Shown: positions 32,797-42,416, counted from the stretch's first letter. The stretch is 64,000 nucleotides of DNA from Chloroflexota bacterium (GCA_018673955.1 JABHBJ010000039.1:1-64000), one strand, 5' to 3'. Notes: a model not told the origin generated them from the letters alone. Made by a program: numbers and translations.

Positions 32797-33993
32797 CTAA
32801 AGCATCGTTTCGACGATAGCGAGTAGAACACCTGCGACAGTGGCTGTGCCGATTACTCCGGCAACGTTAGGTCCCATTGCGTGCATCAACAAGAAATTCC
32901 CGGGGTCTTCTTTTTGACCCATATCCTGTACAACTCTGGCAGCCATAGGCACCGCCGAAACTCCAGCTGCGCCGATCATCGGATTGATCTGATCTTTACT
33001 GACGAGGTTCATCAATTTGGCGAGCATAATTCCAGCCACAGTTGCAGTCATGAACGCAAACAGACCAAGTAGGAAGATTCCGATCGTTTCTGGCTGTAAG
33101 AAGATATGCGCGGGCATTGTCGATCCGACTGCGAGTCCCAACAGAACAATCACCGCGTTCATCAGGGCATTTTCAGTAACGTCGGCTAATCGTGGAACAA
33201 CACCCGAAACCTTTATCAGATTGCCAAGCATGAGCATCCCGATTAACGGCGAAGCAGATGGAACCAAAACACTGATGATGATCGTTGTTAGAACAGGAAA
33301 CAAAACTTGAGTTCGCTTGGAAACCGGCGTTGCCGAGTATTCCATTCGAATCAAGCGCTCTTTCTTCGTGGTCAGCAGCTTGATGATAGGCGGCTGGATG
33401 ATCGGAACTAGTGCCATGTACGAATACGCAGCAACCGCTGTTGCCCCCACGATGTCACGAACCTCAACGTTCGGCAGCGATTCGCCTAGCTCTCGCATAC
33501 GAGTGGCGATGAAAATAGTTGTCGGACCATCCGCACCACCGATGATTCCAATAGACGACGCTTCAAGAAGTCCGAACTCGAAGAAATCGGTCATTCCCAG
33601 TAGCAGCGCTCCTAGAAGCGCTACAAAAACACCAGCCTGAGCCCCCGCGCCAAGCAACAGGGTTTTCGGATTCGAAAGCATCGGACTAAAGTCCGTGGCT
33701 GCACCGACTCCTAGGAAAATCAATAACGGGAAGATGTCCGTTTCCATGCCGACGTTCTGGAATGTTCTCAGAAGACCTGCAGGTTCACCGTCGCCGCCCT
33801 CTCGTATGAACTCACCAAGTGGGAGGTTGGCGAACAAAATCCCCATCGAAATCGGAACCAGCAATAGCGGTTCTTTTTTCTTGGCAATCCCGACCCACAA
33901 CAACGCACCAGCAATGGCCCACATAAGGATCATACGAGGCTCTTCGCCTATTGCCGTGAAGCCTTCCCATAGCGCCGCAAACTCAGTCGACAT
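32797..33993 (-). CDS. Na+-translocating decarboxylase beta subunit (OadB/MmdB family)
   Basis: 398 aa; LIFLGVGAATDFSPMLSNPKTLLLGAGAQ, SIGIIGGADGPTTIF, QDMGQKEDPGNFLLMHAMGPNVAGVIGTATVAG. Confidence 0.96.
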   Translation of the reverse strand: MSTEFAALWEGFTAIGEEPRMILMWAIAGALLWVGIAKKKEPLLLVPISMGILFANLPLGEFIREGGDGEPAGLLRTFQNVGMETDIFPLLIFLGVGAATDFSPMLSNPKTLLLGAGAQAGVFVALLGALLLGMTDFFEFGLLEASSIGIIGGADGPTTIFIATRMRELGESLPNVEVRDIVGATAVAAYSYMALVPIIQPPIIKLLTTKKERLIRMEYSATPVSKRTQVLFPVLTTIIISVLVPSASPLIGMLMLGNLIKVSGVVPRLADVTENALMNAVIVLLGLAVGSTMPAHIFLQPETIGIFLLGLFAFMTATVAGIMLAKLMNLVSKDQINPMIGAAGVSAVPMAARVVQDMGQKEDPGNFLLMHAMGPNVAGVIGTATVAGVLLAIVETML

Positions 33994-33998
33994 AGAGA

Positions 33999-34448
33999 CT
34001 AAGCCTGTGCGATCTCGGCCAGTGTCTGGCCGTGCTGAACCACGTCACCTGCAGCGACCAACACAGCCGAAACTGTACCGTCGATCGGTGAAGCAATCGT
34101 GTTTTCCATTTTCATAGATTCAAGTATCAGAATTGGCTGGCCCTTCGTAACAGTTGCACCTGTAGTCACGTTTACGCTAACGATTTTGCCGGGCATTGGT
34201 GAACGAACAACTCCGTCTCCACCTGATGTAGGAACAGCTGGTCGAGATATGGCTTGTGGAGCGGGAGCTACCGTTTTTGGTGCACTGATAGAAGGGGGAT
34301 CAGGAGTAGACGGCGCTACCGCATCTGGGATTTCGACCTCGTAGGTCGCGCCGTCGACTGATACTTCCACAGGAGATGTCGAAATGTCGCCAACCTGAAC
34401 GTCGTACGTCTGGCCAGCGATCGTAATTTTGTAATTCTTAGTAGCCAC
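33999..34448 (-). CDS. biotin/lipoyl carrier protein of Na+-pump decarboxylase (MmdC/BCCP-like)
   Basis: Pro/Ala hinge followed by VRSPMPGKIVSVNVTTGATVTKGQPILILESMKMENTIASPIDGTV (biotinylation ESMKM). Confidence 0.95.
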   Translation of the reverse strand: MATKNYKITIAGQTYDVQVGDISTSPVEVSVDGATYEVEIPDAVAPSTPDPPSISAPKTVAPAPQAISRPAVPTSGGDGVVRSPMPGKIVSVNVTTGATVTKGQPILILESMKMENTIASPIDGTVSAVLVAAGDVVQHGQTLAEIAQA

Positions 34449-34798
34449 TAATTGCGCCTCTCCCGAGCGCCGGTTGAACTAGACCCTAGTACCCGCATTC
34501 TTCCACTTTGCAACCATGACCCAGCTGTATTGCCGGCTCTAGAAATAGCTGGACCTATCGAAGTTCCTTGTGTCTCAGAAAGAGCAAGCGCCACAGCGAT
34601 GGCAGCTACTTGCTGACCTGTGATTTTGCCGTCAGCAACAGGAGCAGGAGCAAGCACAGTTGCCGGAACTACCGATTCAGCAGAAGCAGCAGCCTTCTGG
34701 GCCAACTTTTCATCAAGCAGACTTATGCCTTTAATCGACAGTGACAGAATCGCCAACACGGCAAAAACAATGCCCATTCCGACAAGGCTCAGCGTCAA
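34448..34798 (-). CDS. OadG-family Na+-pump decarboxylase gamma subunit
   Basis: MTLSLVGMGIVFAVLAILSLSIKGISLLDEKL N-terminal helix, Ala/Pro-rich tail; 1-nt overlap with the biotin carrier gene. Confidence 0.85.
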   Translation of the reverse strand: MTLSLVGMGIVFAVLAILSLSIKGISLLDEKLAQKAAASAESVVPATVLAPAPVADGKITGQQVAAIAVALALSETQGTSIGPAISRAGNTAGSWLQSGRMRVLGSSSTGARERRN

Positions 34799-34912
34799 CC
34801 CGTCGTTTAGCAGATCTTGATCGAACGTGTCAGTGCTCCCTAAAGCATTCGCAAAGTTATGCGAATTCGGTAATCATAGAAAAATACGATGGCTGATTCT
34901 AACAAAGGCTCT

Positions 34913-36007
34913 CTACCCAGCGGGGGTATATTCTTCGACTGAAACAGGATAGGTATTGCCTTCGACAGCAGCCAGCGCACTCGAGCCGTTATCAGCAACG
35001 CCTACCACGATGTCATCGCCATCGACTTTAAGTGAAATTTTTTCTACGATGCTCACAAGATTTTTCGGGTTGAATCGCTCACTTCTCACTGCAAGCAGTT
35101 CTTGAGATTCTTCGATGGTAATCGCCGAGAAAGTTATCTTCGTACCGGGACCTGCTTGCCCAAGCCGTGGCAGATCAACGGTCGCTACTGTAGCGATCTT
35201 GGCGTAGCCGCCCGTCGTCTGACGATCAGCGAGGAGGATGATAGGTTTTCCATCACCGGGTACTTGGATTGAGCCATTTACGACAGCATCAGACACTATG
35301 TCGTAACGACCCGATTTCGACTCGATTACCGGACCATCCAAGCGTAATCCCTGACGATTGGACTGGTCGGAAACTGTGTAAGTGGAGTTCAACAGTGATG
35401 CGATACCGCTGTCTGAAAACTCATCATCTTGCGGGCCGAGAACGATACGCACATTAATTTCGCTACCAGACGAAGTCGGGGAATCATCTTCTAGCAATAG
35501 TCCTGAAGCAACAGCGTCACTTGATTGACCTAGATATATAACGTCACCGGTAATCAAAGCACGCCCGTCGATGCCGCCGATTCCTGAAGCAAGATGGGTT
35601 GATCGCGAACCAAGCACCGGGGCAATTTCGATGCCACCTCCAACTGCAATATAAGCTCGTAGGCCGTTATTTACCAAGCCGAGTTCGAGCCGGGCACCAG
35701 CATGTACGAAGTACGAAACGCCCAGTGAAATCGGCACGTCGTCGATGGTTAGATCAGATTCGGCACCGGTGACTGCGATAACTACAGCGTTAGAAAATTC
35801 GATCTCCAGCCCACCGAGCATCACTTCAAGGCAGGCGGCATTTGAGTCGTTTCCAACAAGCAAGTTAGCAGTGTCGAGGGCATCAATATCCACAGCACCT
35901 GATACCGACACACCAAGCTGTTGAAATCCGAATCGACCTCGATCTTGTACCAGTGTCATAGGTCCGGGTTGAACAACAAGAATTGTTCGTGATGGGTTAT
36001 CGGTCAC
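34913..36007 (-). CDS. pxpC: 5-oxoprolinase subunit C / KipA family
   Basis: VVQPGPMTLVQDRGRFGFQQLGVSVSGAVDIDALDTANLLVGNDSNAACLEVMLGG. Confidence 0.92.
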   Translation of the reverse strand: MTDNPSRTILVVQPGPMTLVQDRGRFGFQQLGVSVSGAVDIDALDTANLLVGNDSNAACLEVMLGGLEIEFSNAVVIAVTGAESDLTIDDVPISLGVSYFVHAGARLELGLVNNGLRAYIAVGGGIEIAPVLGSRSTHLASGIGGIDGRALITGDVIYLGQSSDAVASGLLLEDDSPTSSGSEINVRIVLGPQDDEFSDSGIASLLNSTYTVSDQSNRQGLRLDGPVIESKSGRYDIVSDAVVNGSIQVPGDGKPIILLADRQTTGGYAKIATVATVDLPRLGQAGPGTKITFSAITIEESQELLAVRSERFNPKNLVSIVEKISLKVDGDDIVVGVADNGSSALAAVEGNTYPVSVEEYTPAG

Positions 36008-36713
36008 GAGATTTCACCGGGACGAAACGCACTTTGGAACCAGGGGTAATCATCGAGGGTGATTTACTACTCACGTCAAACAATTTAGCCGGTGTCCTGC
36101 CGATCAACTGCCAACCACCGGGGCTCGCGTTCGGATAGACCCCGGTCTGAGATTCGGCTATCCCAACCGAACCAGCAGGGACGCTAACGCGAGGTGTTTT
36201 CAATCGGGGCATTGCGATTCTTTTATCGAGTCCACCAAGATAAGGAAATCCCGGAGCAAAACCGATCATGTAGACGCGGTAGTCGATACCTGAGTGGATA
36301 TCGATAACTTCTTGAACTGACAAGCTGGCGTGTTCAGCCAGTGAGTCAAGATCTGGGCCATCATCTCCGCCGTAAACCACCGGAAGCTCGACGATCCGTG
36401 CTTGCTCAGGTTCTGTACCGGCTCGATCTTTCGAAAAATCGACTAGGTCCATCAGCCGTTCGTTCATTTCAGCGAATCCAGATACCAACGGATCGTAATT
36501 TACCAACAGTGATCGATAGGTAGGCACAAGCTCACGAATTGCTTCGATATCTGCCATTTCGAGCGTCTTCACAAGGCTATATATCTGATTATTCACGTTC
36601 GGATCGATCTCGGACCCTAGTTCGATGACAATGGCAGAATCGCCAGCCGTAACTAGCCGAGGGTACGTGGTGCTTGAAGTTTCGCTGGATGCCATCCTAT
36701 TTAGCTGCGCCAA
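35997..36713 (-). CDS. pxpB: 5-oxoprolinase subunit B / KipI family
   Basis: YRVYMIGFAPGFPYLGGLDKRIAMPRLKTPRVSVPAGSVGIAESQTGVYPNASPGGWQLIGRTP. Confidence 0.94.
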   Translation of the reverse strand: MAQLNRMASSETSSTTYPRLVTAGDSAIVIELGSEIDPNVNNQIYSLVKTLEMADIEAIRELVPTYRSLLVNYDPLVSGFAEMNERLMDLVDFSKDRAGTEPEQARIVELPVVYGGDDGPDLDSLAEHASLSVQEVIDIHSGIDYRVYMIGFAPGFPYLGGLDKRIAMPRLKTPRVSVPAGSVGIAESQTGVYPNASPGGWQLIGRTPAKLFDVSSKSPSMITPGSKVRFVPVKSRDR

Positions 36714-37494
36714 AACCAGTGACGAGCTTGTTCATCGACGTTATCTCCACACCTGCGGCTTCGAGCGAACTTCGGACTGCTGCTGCTAACTCGACAGCTC
36801 CAGCGGTGTCGCCATGTAAACAAATCGAATCGGCAGAGAAGTCGATTTCAGTACCGTCTATTGCGATCACTTTGCCTTCGGTCGCAAGTTTGAGCGACCT
36901 TTCCACAACTTGATCATGATCGTGAACAACCGCACCCGGTTGCGATCGCGGAACAAGTGTTCCTTCGGCGGTTACAGCACGATCGGCGTAGCACTCTCGC
37001 GCCACTCGCACGCCCTGTGCCCTAGCGATCGATTCCCACTGCGACCCTGCCAACACGACATGAATTAGCTCAGGATCAAACGCCTTAACCGCCAGCACTA
37101 CCGCCTCAGCTACCGCTTGATCGCGAACGGCTGTGTTGTACAACGCACCGTGCGGTTTCACATGTTGCAGCTTTCGACCAGGCGTAAACGCTGCGAGTGC
37201 GCCTACCTGATAAGTAACGGCGTTTCGAACTTCCACAGGTGTCAGATCCATGTTTCGCCGACCGAAACCTGCGAGATCTGGGTACGCCGGATGGGCGCCG
37301 ACACCAACACCGTTCTCTATAGCAAGATTTACCGTTTTTGCCATCCAATCGGGGTCACCCGCGTGAAACCCGGTCGCAATATTCGCAGAGGTTATGTACT
37401 TGATGATTTCACTGTCTAGCCCAAGTACATACCCCGCAAATGACTCACCGATATCGGCATTGAAATCGATCTTTCCTGTCGGACTATTCGTCAA
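36697..37494 (-). CDS. pxpA: 5-oxoprolinase subunit A (LamB/YcsF family)
   Basis: IDFNADIGESF, SANIATGFHAGDP, GVGAHPAYPDLAGFGRR, HVKPHGALYN. Confidence 0.95.
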   Translation of the reverse strand: MTNSPTGKIDFNADIGESFAGYVLGLDSEIIKYITSANIATGFHAGDPDWMAKTVNLAIENGVGVGAHPAYPDLAGFGRRNMDLTPVEVRNAVTYQVGALAAFTPGRKLQHVKPHGALYNTAVRDQAVAEAVVLAVKAFDPELIHVVLAGSQWESIARAQGVRVARECYADRAVTAEGTLVPRSQPGAVVHDHDQVVERSLKLATEGKVIAIDGTEIDFSADSICLHGDTAGAVELAAAVRSSLEAAGVEITSMNKLVTGFGAAK

Positions 37495-37678
37495 CTGTCA
37501 GCTCCATCACGTTTACAAATTGTGAATGGTATTCGTGAATACCTGCTTGCAAAGAACGTCTTGAGTCTGCCGTCAGATTGCCAGCACTTGGAGCGTAGCA
37601 CAGTAGGAGATATTGTCAGGAGACATTTACACCGTCGTGATGCTTGAACAGTTTCTACATTGACTCAGCAAAAAACTA

Positions 37679-37951
37679 GTGGTTGTATGGCGCATTTCCG
37701 TCTCACCCCGCGTTGCAGGTAGTACGAATGCCGCTTCTTTTAGCAAGACTGCTCGGTCGAAAAAAATTCAAGTATCCTCTCGCACCACAACCCTAAATGC
37801 TCGCACTCGCAGCACGATCATCGGATTCGGCTGGGTCGTCGTAGCTATATTGTCGATCGGGCTAGTGATGTCACTCTTTAACGGAAACGATGATGATTTA
37901 GAAACAACTGAGGGATTTCCAACACCAACGCCGTTCGCTGGTCCCAAGTAG
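37679..37951 (+). CDS. small single-TM hypothetical protein (start uncertain)
   Basis: Basic N-terminus, one TM helix (IIGFGWVVVAILSIGLVMSLF), acidic/TPTP tail. Confidence 0.4.
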   Translation: MVVWRISVSPRVAGSTNAASFSKTARSKKIQVSSRTTTLNARTRSTIIGFGWVVVAILSIGLVMSLFNGNDDDLETTEGFPTPTPFAGPK

Positions 37952-37956
37952 CGGAA

Positions 37957-38187
37957 ATGAGTCTACCCGAACGGTATATGGCAGATCTTGAAGCAGGTGG
38001 TATCGACAACTACCAAATAGAAGATCTTGTAGACGATCACCGAAAAGCACTACTCTATCCGATCATCCGCATGGTGCCTTTGGGTACCAAGTTTTCGCCA
38101 GATATTCCGGGTGCGAGAGATGCGGTACGGCAAATATTCCCTAAATTGATCGCTCTTGAAGATTGGAACTACGGCGATCTGTTCTAA
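37957..38187 (+). pseudogene. C-terminal fragment resembling CHK/aminoglycoside phosphotransferase-like kinases
   Basis: YQIEDLVDDHRKALLYPIIRMVPLGT...ALEDWNYGDLF; kinase core absent upstream. Confidence 0.4.
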
Positions 38188-38371
38188 ATGGCGTTCAACA
38201 AGGGCCTACGTCATTCACCAAAACCTGCATCAACCAGCCGCGATCATCGACGCCCCGAATGCTGCTCCAACGTGGGAAAGCCTGCCGGAGCTACTTCAAA
38301 TCTAATTCCAACTGCTCACTACCCGTATTCAGGCAGCGAGCAGTCGTCAGACGTCGGACAAAAACCGTACG

Positions 38372-39433
38372 TTACGACCAGGGCAGGTTTACCCGCATTC
38401 CAGATTGCCAGGATTCCTGAATAGCGTCTGTGAACTCCATGTACTTCAACGAATCTGTGAAGTTCGAACGAGTCACAGGCTCAACACCTTTGATGGCATT
38501 GATGAACTCTTCCTCAACACGCCAGCTTCCGCGCTTCTCGGCCGGAACCTCGATGACATTCATGCTGGTGTCGCCTTTGCGACCACCGCTTACGACCGGA
38601 TCGTTGCCGAGCCCGCTTGTTGCAATGTGAATAGTTCCTTCTGTTCCGTAAATCCAAATTTCAGTCGGCGGAACAAACGTACCCGATACGGTGGTGACCG
38701 ACAGGTTCACATTCACTCCGGCACCGGTTGAGTAGATGACGTCGATCTGATCAGGAATCGTCATCGCCATTCGCGATCCGTCCCAGCCTTTACGGTGAGG
38801 GACACGAACCTGAGAATTCGCCGAAACCGATGATGCTGGGCCAATGAACCGCATCAGATTTTCGTACCAAATTCCGGTGGTCATCACGTTGTTACCCGAA
38901 AGTTCACGAATGTGACGCCAGTGAGCGTCCTGATCGGAATCAGGGAATACACTTCCGTCGGTGACCCGTGCGTTCACGTTGACGATATCGCCAACGTAAC
39001 CATCAGCGATGATGTCGATCACGTGCTCTTCACATGCCATCAGGTGGGGCGGAGGAACGACCTGAGTAACTAAATCTGGATTGGCGAGTGATGCTGCCAG
39101 CATGTCACGCGCTTCTGAACCGTTCATCGCCATTCGGGCTTCAACCAGAACGTGCTTACCACTATCGAGCGCGGTTAGCGTAGTGGTGGAATGCATGTAC
39201 GGCCATGTGCCAATGCACACGGCGTCGATATCTGGATCTTCAACGAGGTCGAGCCAAGTTGGGTACGCCTCGCCAATTTCATACTTGTCGGCTGCGATTT
39301 TGCTCGATTCGATCGACCTATTCGCAACTCCAACGAGCTCCACTCCCTGCTGGGCACGTAGACCAGGAATGTGGCGTAACGCGGTATTGGCACCTGCTCC
39401 GATGAAACCGACTTTTATCGTTTCGTTTGCCAT
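38372..39433 (-). CDS. Gfo/Idh/MocA-family oxidoreductase
   Basis: IKVGFIGAGANTALRHIPGLRAQQGVELVGVANRSIESSKIAADKYEIGEAYPTWLDLVEDPDIDAVCIGTWPYMHSTTTLTALDSGKHVLVEARMAMN. Confidence 0.95.
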   Translation of the reverse strand: MANETIKVGFIGAGANTALRHIPGLRAQQGVELVGVANRSIESSKIAADKYEIGEAYPTWLDLVEDPDIDAVCIGTWPYMHSTTTLTALDSGKHVLVEARMAMNGSEARDMLAASLANPDLVTQVVPPPHLMACEEHVIDIIADGYVGDIVNVNARVTDGSVFPDSDQDAHWRHIRELSGNNVMTTGIWYENLMRFIGPASSVSANSQVRVPHRKGWDGSRMAMTIPDQIDVIYSTGAGVNVNLSVTTVSGTFVPPTEIWIYGTEGTIHIATSGLGNDPVVSGGRKGDTSMNVIEVPAEKRGSWRVEEEFINAIKGVEPVTRSNFTDSLKYMEFTDAIQESWQSGMRVNLPWS

Positions 39434-39594
39434 CTGGCGATAATCCTCTACTGTGAATTTATATAGTTACGCTTAAGGAGACGAAAATCTGCCATGCGTA
39501 AAGAACTTAGGCTGGAATTCTACGTCAAACAGCCGATGGCACAATCTAAAATCCCCGCTAAACGCAACAATCCTGAACGAAAGCGCTAAAAATA

Positions 39595-39945
39595 ATGTCG
39601 ATGACCCCAGAATACTCAGGCACCACGGCCGCTGTTCCGAATGAAGTCGTTATGACCGGCACTGGTGTTCAAATCGCTTGGGACAATGGTCAAACCTGTA
39701 CCTATCCTTATAGATATCTTCGACTGCAGTGTGCTTGCGCCGCTTGCGTCGAGGAGATGACAGGTCGACCGCTTCTGAACGTTTCTCAGGTGCCGAACGA
39801 CATAATCACTGCCGATCATCTGATGGTCGGAAAGTACGCAATACAGTTTCTGTGGACCGACGGTCACGATTCAGGAATTTACCCTTACCAAATGCTTCTT
39901 CGACTTGCAGCGAACGACGATGCTGTGGTTTGCGAGGCGAATTGA
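39595..39945 (+). CDS. DUF971 / gamma-butyrobetaine hydroxylase N-terminal-like domain protein
   Basis: VQIAWDNGQTCTYPYRYLRLQCACAACVEEMTGRPLL...YAIQFLWTDGHDSGIYPYQMLLRL. Confidence 0.9.
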   Translation: MSMTPEYSGTTAAVPNEVVMTGTGVQIAWDNGQTCTYPYRYLRLQCACAACVEEMTGRPLLNVSQVPNDIITADHLMVGKYAIQFLWTDGHDSGIYPYQMLLRLAANDDAVVCEAN

Positions 39946-40484
39946 TGGCAGGTCGACAGCTTGATCATCGAGACGTCACGCTGCAAGCGGTTGGCGACTA
40001 CGGTCGTCAGTTGGAACGGGCTATCGAGGGTTTAGAAATCAAAGAAGCGCGCTGGATGCCTACGCCCGATTCGAACCACATACTTTGGACTCTGTGGCAC
40101 ATGGGCCGGATGGAAGATATGTGGGGCTGGTACCTACGAGGTAAAGGCGATAGCGCATGGATCCAAGGTGGCTGGGCTAAACGCCTTGGAATCGACCCCG
40201 AACGCAATGGCGCTGGTGATTCGATCGAACTGGTTCGAGATTTTCCTGACGTATCGATCGAAGAAGTTACTGGTTATTGGAAGGCCGCAAGAGAACTATT
40301 GATTCCTTCGATTAAGTGTGTGACCGCAGACCAACTGGGCGACAAACGCCCTGAAATTTGGGAACACGCTCCCGACCGAGCACCGACGCTGCTCTGGGCA
40401 CTTGGCAGAATCCCGGTTGAAAACGGCCAGCACACAGGACAAATAGCCTATATCCGAGGGCTATACGCAGCAAAATTCGAGTAG
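39945..40484 (+). CDS. DinB-family protein
   Basis: ATG at 39945 overlapping the previous stop (TGATG); HILWTLWHMGRMEDMW and ENGQHTGQIAYIRGLY. Confidence 0.85.
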   Translation: MAGRQLDHRDVTLQAVGDYGRQLERAIEGLEIKEARWMPTPDSNHILWTLWHMGRMEDMWGWYLRGKGDSAWIQGGWAKRLGIDPERNGAGDSIELVRDFPDVSIEEVTGYWKAARELLIPSIKCVTADQLGDKRPEIWEHAPDRAPTLLWALGRIPVENGQHTGQIAYIRGLYAAKFE

Positions 40485-40569
40485 CACACTTAATGGTTAG
40501 GTGATATTTCGGACAATTTCTTTACGAAGTTTCCGATAGAAAATTTCGCCGTTGTAACTGAAAAGAATC

Positions 40570-40932
40570 GTGCACAAGAAATTTCTCATATTTGCAGCTG
40601 TCGTGATTTTCACATTCAGCGCTGGCTGTAATCAAATATCGTCTTCTGACGAGACCATTCGAGACGATCGTCCGGCTACCGTTACTGCGAACTTGGCAGC
40701 CACGCTCTCTTCAACGACGTTGAATTGAACTTTGATTTCAGAGGCATCAGATGTTCAATCTGCCATGAGACTATGGATGACCGAAACCGGTGAATGGCCC
40801 GAAGCACTTACGGAGCCGACTAAATAGTTCGCCACAACCGATCGGGCGCTGTCGCCGACTTGCCTGAACGCGACCACGCTAGTGCGCAGTTACACGTGGG
40901 ATTCTCAGGGACTCACGGCACAACACTCCTAG
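40570..40932 (+). pseudogene. pilin-like/secreted lipoprotein gene with two in-frame stops
   Basis: Single frame from GTG: VHKKFLIFAAVVIFTFSAGCNQISSSDETIRDDRPATVTANLAATLSSTTLN*TLISEASDVQSAMRLWMTETGEWPEALTEPTK*FATTDRALSPTCLNATTLVRSYTWDSQGLTAQHS*. Confidence 0.65.
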
Positions 40933-40936
40933 CGAA

Positions 40937-41512
40937 CTAAAACGTTGGTTTACTGGCTCCGTACGCCTGAGTTGCGTTCGCAAGGAACGACGACCGGAAC
41001 TGAACACCCCATCGACCGTCTATCTTTGTGAAAATCCACAGCGTGTCGAATCCGTTGTACTCCGATCCGTCTTTGCGCTGACGTGACTGACGAATCACCA
41101 AATGTACTTTCTCCGGACCAGCCTGCGATGCGGTTACTGATTTCGTGATCGTTGTGTGCCAACCTTCAGCAATCAATGCCTTAGTCATATCGTCTTGAGG
41201 TATTTTAAAATCGTCGCTAGTGACCCAAGACTGAAATTCAGTTCCGGCGAGCCGCACGTGAGGGAAATGCATCTCGGCGATCATCGCATCCGCGTCACGA
41301 TCGTTAAACGCTTGCGCCCAACGTGTAAAAGTCTCGATCGCTTCTTTTGCTGAATTGCTCAATTCGATTTCCTGTCTTTGGTTTCCACGCTTAGAAACGA
41401 TCAGATATACGCCGTTGCTTGCGCACGAATCGCTAAGCAGGGTTAAGATACCCCGCCGGAACGAAGTTGTGACCACACGAATTCGGCGCTCGGGAGTAAA
41501 TCGGGCATCCAA
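40937..41512 (-). CDS. SnoaL/NTF2-like fold protein (true start probably near 41363)
   Basis: AKEAIETFTRWAQAFNDRDADAMIAEMHFPHVRLAGTEFQSW...VHLVIRQSRQRKDGSEYNGFDTLWIFTKIDGRWGVQFRSSF. Confidence 0.75.
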   Translation of the reverse strand: MDARFTPERRIRVVTTSFRRGILTLLSDSCASNGVYLIVSKRGNQRQEIELSNSAKEAIETFTRWAQAFNDRDADAMIAEMHFPHVRLAGTEFQSWVTSDDFKIPQDDMTKALIAEGWHTTITKSVTASQAGPEKVHLVIRQSRQRKDGSEYNGFDTLWIFTKIDGRWGVQFRSSFLANATQAYGASKPTF

Positions 41513-41587
41513 AACTGATTTTACGAATATCTATCAGAGATAAAAATGGCAAAACGAAGCGAATTAAATCTGCTACTGGAACAATTA

Positions 41588-41625
41588 ACTTAGAAGCCCC
41601 CACATTTCTGCGAGGGCTTCTAAGT
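41588..41625. terminator. intrinsic terminator, near-duplicate of the 7347-7378 hairpin
   Basis: acttagaagcccccacatttctgcgagggcttctaagt. Confidence 0.75.
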
Positions 41626-41643
41626 TTGGATCGAGATTGGTGA

Positions 41644-42102
41644 TTAAAGAAGATCAGGCTCGGAAGTCAATTTGACCTTATACAGTCTGTACACCAACTT
41701 CCCTGCAGTTATATCTTCCTCGCCTGCTCCAACAGCTTGAACCCTGTTAAGCCATGTGTAGCTATCGTTAGCTGTTCTGAAAGTTGGTGCGATAGCAACT
41801 AAACCTTCACTGAGGTATGCCCTGCCACTCCACGCTGCATGGATAAAAACACCGTCATCAGTTTTCAGGGTCACCCTAGCTTCTAATAAGGCCAATCCTT
41901 CGCCAATTACAGTGGCGTTTACTGAGGCATCTTGCATAGCCATAGCAGCCTGTATATTCTCACCTTCTAAGCTAATCGAGTTGATCCCAATTGCCAACTG
42001 TGCCCCTTTACTAATCCCTTCGCCTTCTCCAGATATAACTTCTAGGAAATCTCCTAGTTCAATTCTCATCAACCCAATTTCAACTAGTTCTGCTGTCGCC
42101 AT
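41644..42102 (-). CDS. DUF3237-like protein
   Basis: VIGEGLALLEARVTLKTDDGVFIHAAWSGRAYLSEG...PTFRTANDSYTWLNRVQAVGAGEEDITAGKLVYRLYKV. Confidence 0.7.
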   Translation of the reverse strand: MATAELVEIGLMRIELGDFLEVISGEGEGISKGAQLAIGINSISLEGENIQAAMAMQDASVNATVIGEGLALLEARVTLKTDDGVFIHAAWSGRAYLSEGLVAIAPTFRTANDSYTWLNRVQAVGAGEEDITAGKLVYRLYKVKLTSEPDLL

Positions 42103-42389
42103 GATTCAACTCCTTAGAGTAGCTATTGCAAGGACTTAACTACGTTGCAGGAATCAGGGTAGGACATACCTGAGGCGTTGGATCTCGTAATGTCTGCCAT
42201 GGTTCTCCGCCACTGCTCGTTTGCCGATTTGCAGGAGGTTACCAGTGCGGCGTGTCGGACGCCAGAATTAAGGTGGCACGTTCTCGCCTAGGAGAAAACT
42301 ACCCGCATTGTGCCTTAGATGATGCCGATCTGGTTGTGGTGACTGGACACGTACGCACATAGGAAGGGCCAGAAATTGGCAGTATTAAC

Positions 42390-42416
42390 TTCGGCACCCT
42401 GCCCCCCACCGTCTAT
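42390..42416 (-). repeat. 27-bp dispersed repeat, copy C
   Basis: ttcggcaccctgccccccaccgtctat; 3 mismatches to copy B. Confidence 0.7.

Noticed and set aside
34913-36713. PxpC/PxpB as the missing carboxyltransferase of the Na+ pump
   Set aside because: Their motifs match the 5-oxoprolinase family and PxpA is adjacent, so the standard assignment is preferred; only the neighbourhood is reported as a finding.
40570-40932. Selenocysteine or pyrrolysine recoding of the in-frame stops
   Set aside because: No SECIS-like hairpin noticed and two different stop codons in one small gene; pseudogenisation is simpler.
42170-42360. Plus-strand segment GVSDARIKVARSRLGENYPHCALDDADLVVVTGHVRT as a gene remnant
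   Set aside because: It reads like coding sequence, but I could not assign it to a family with confidence.
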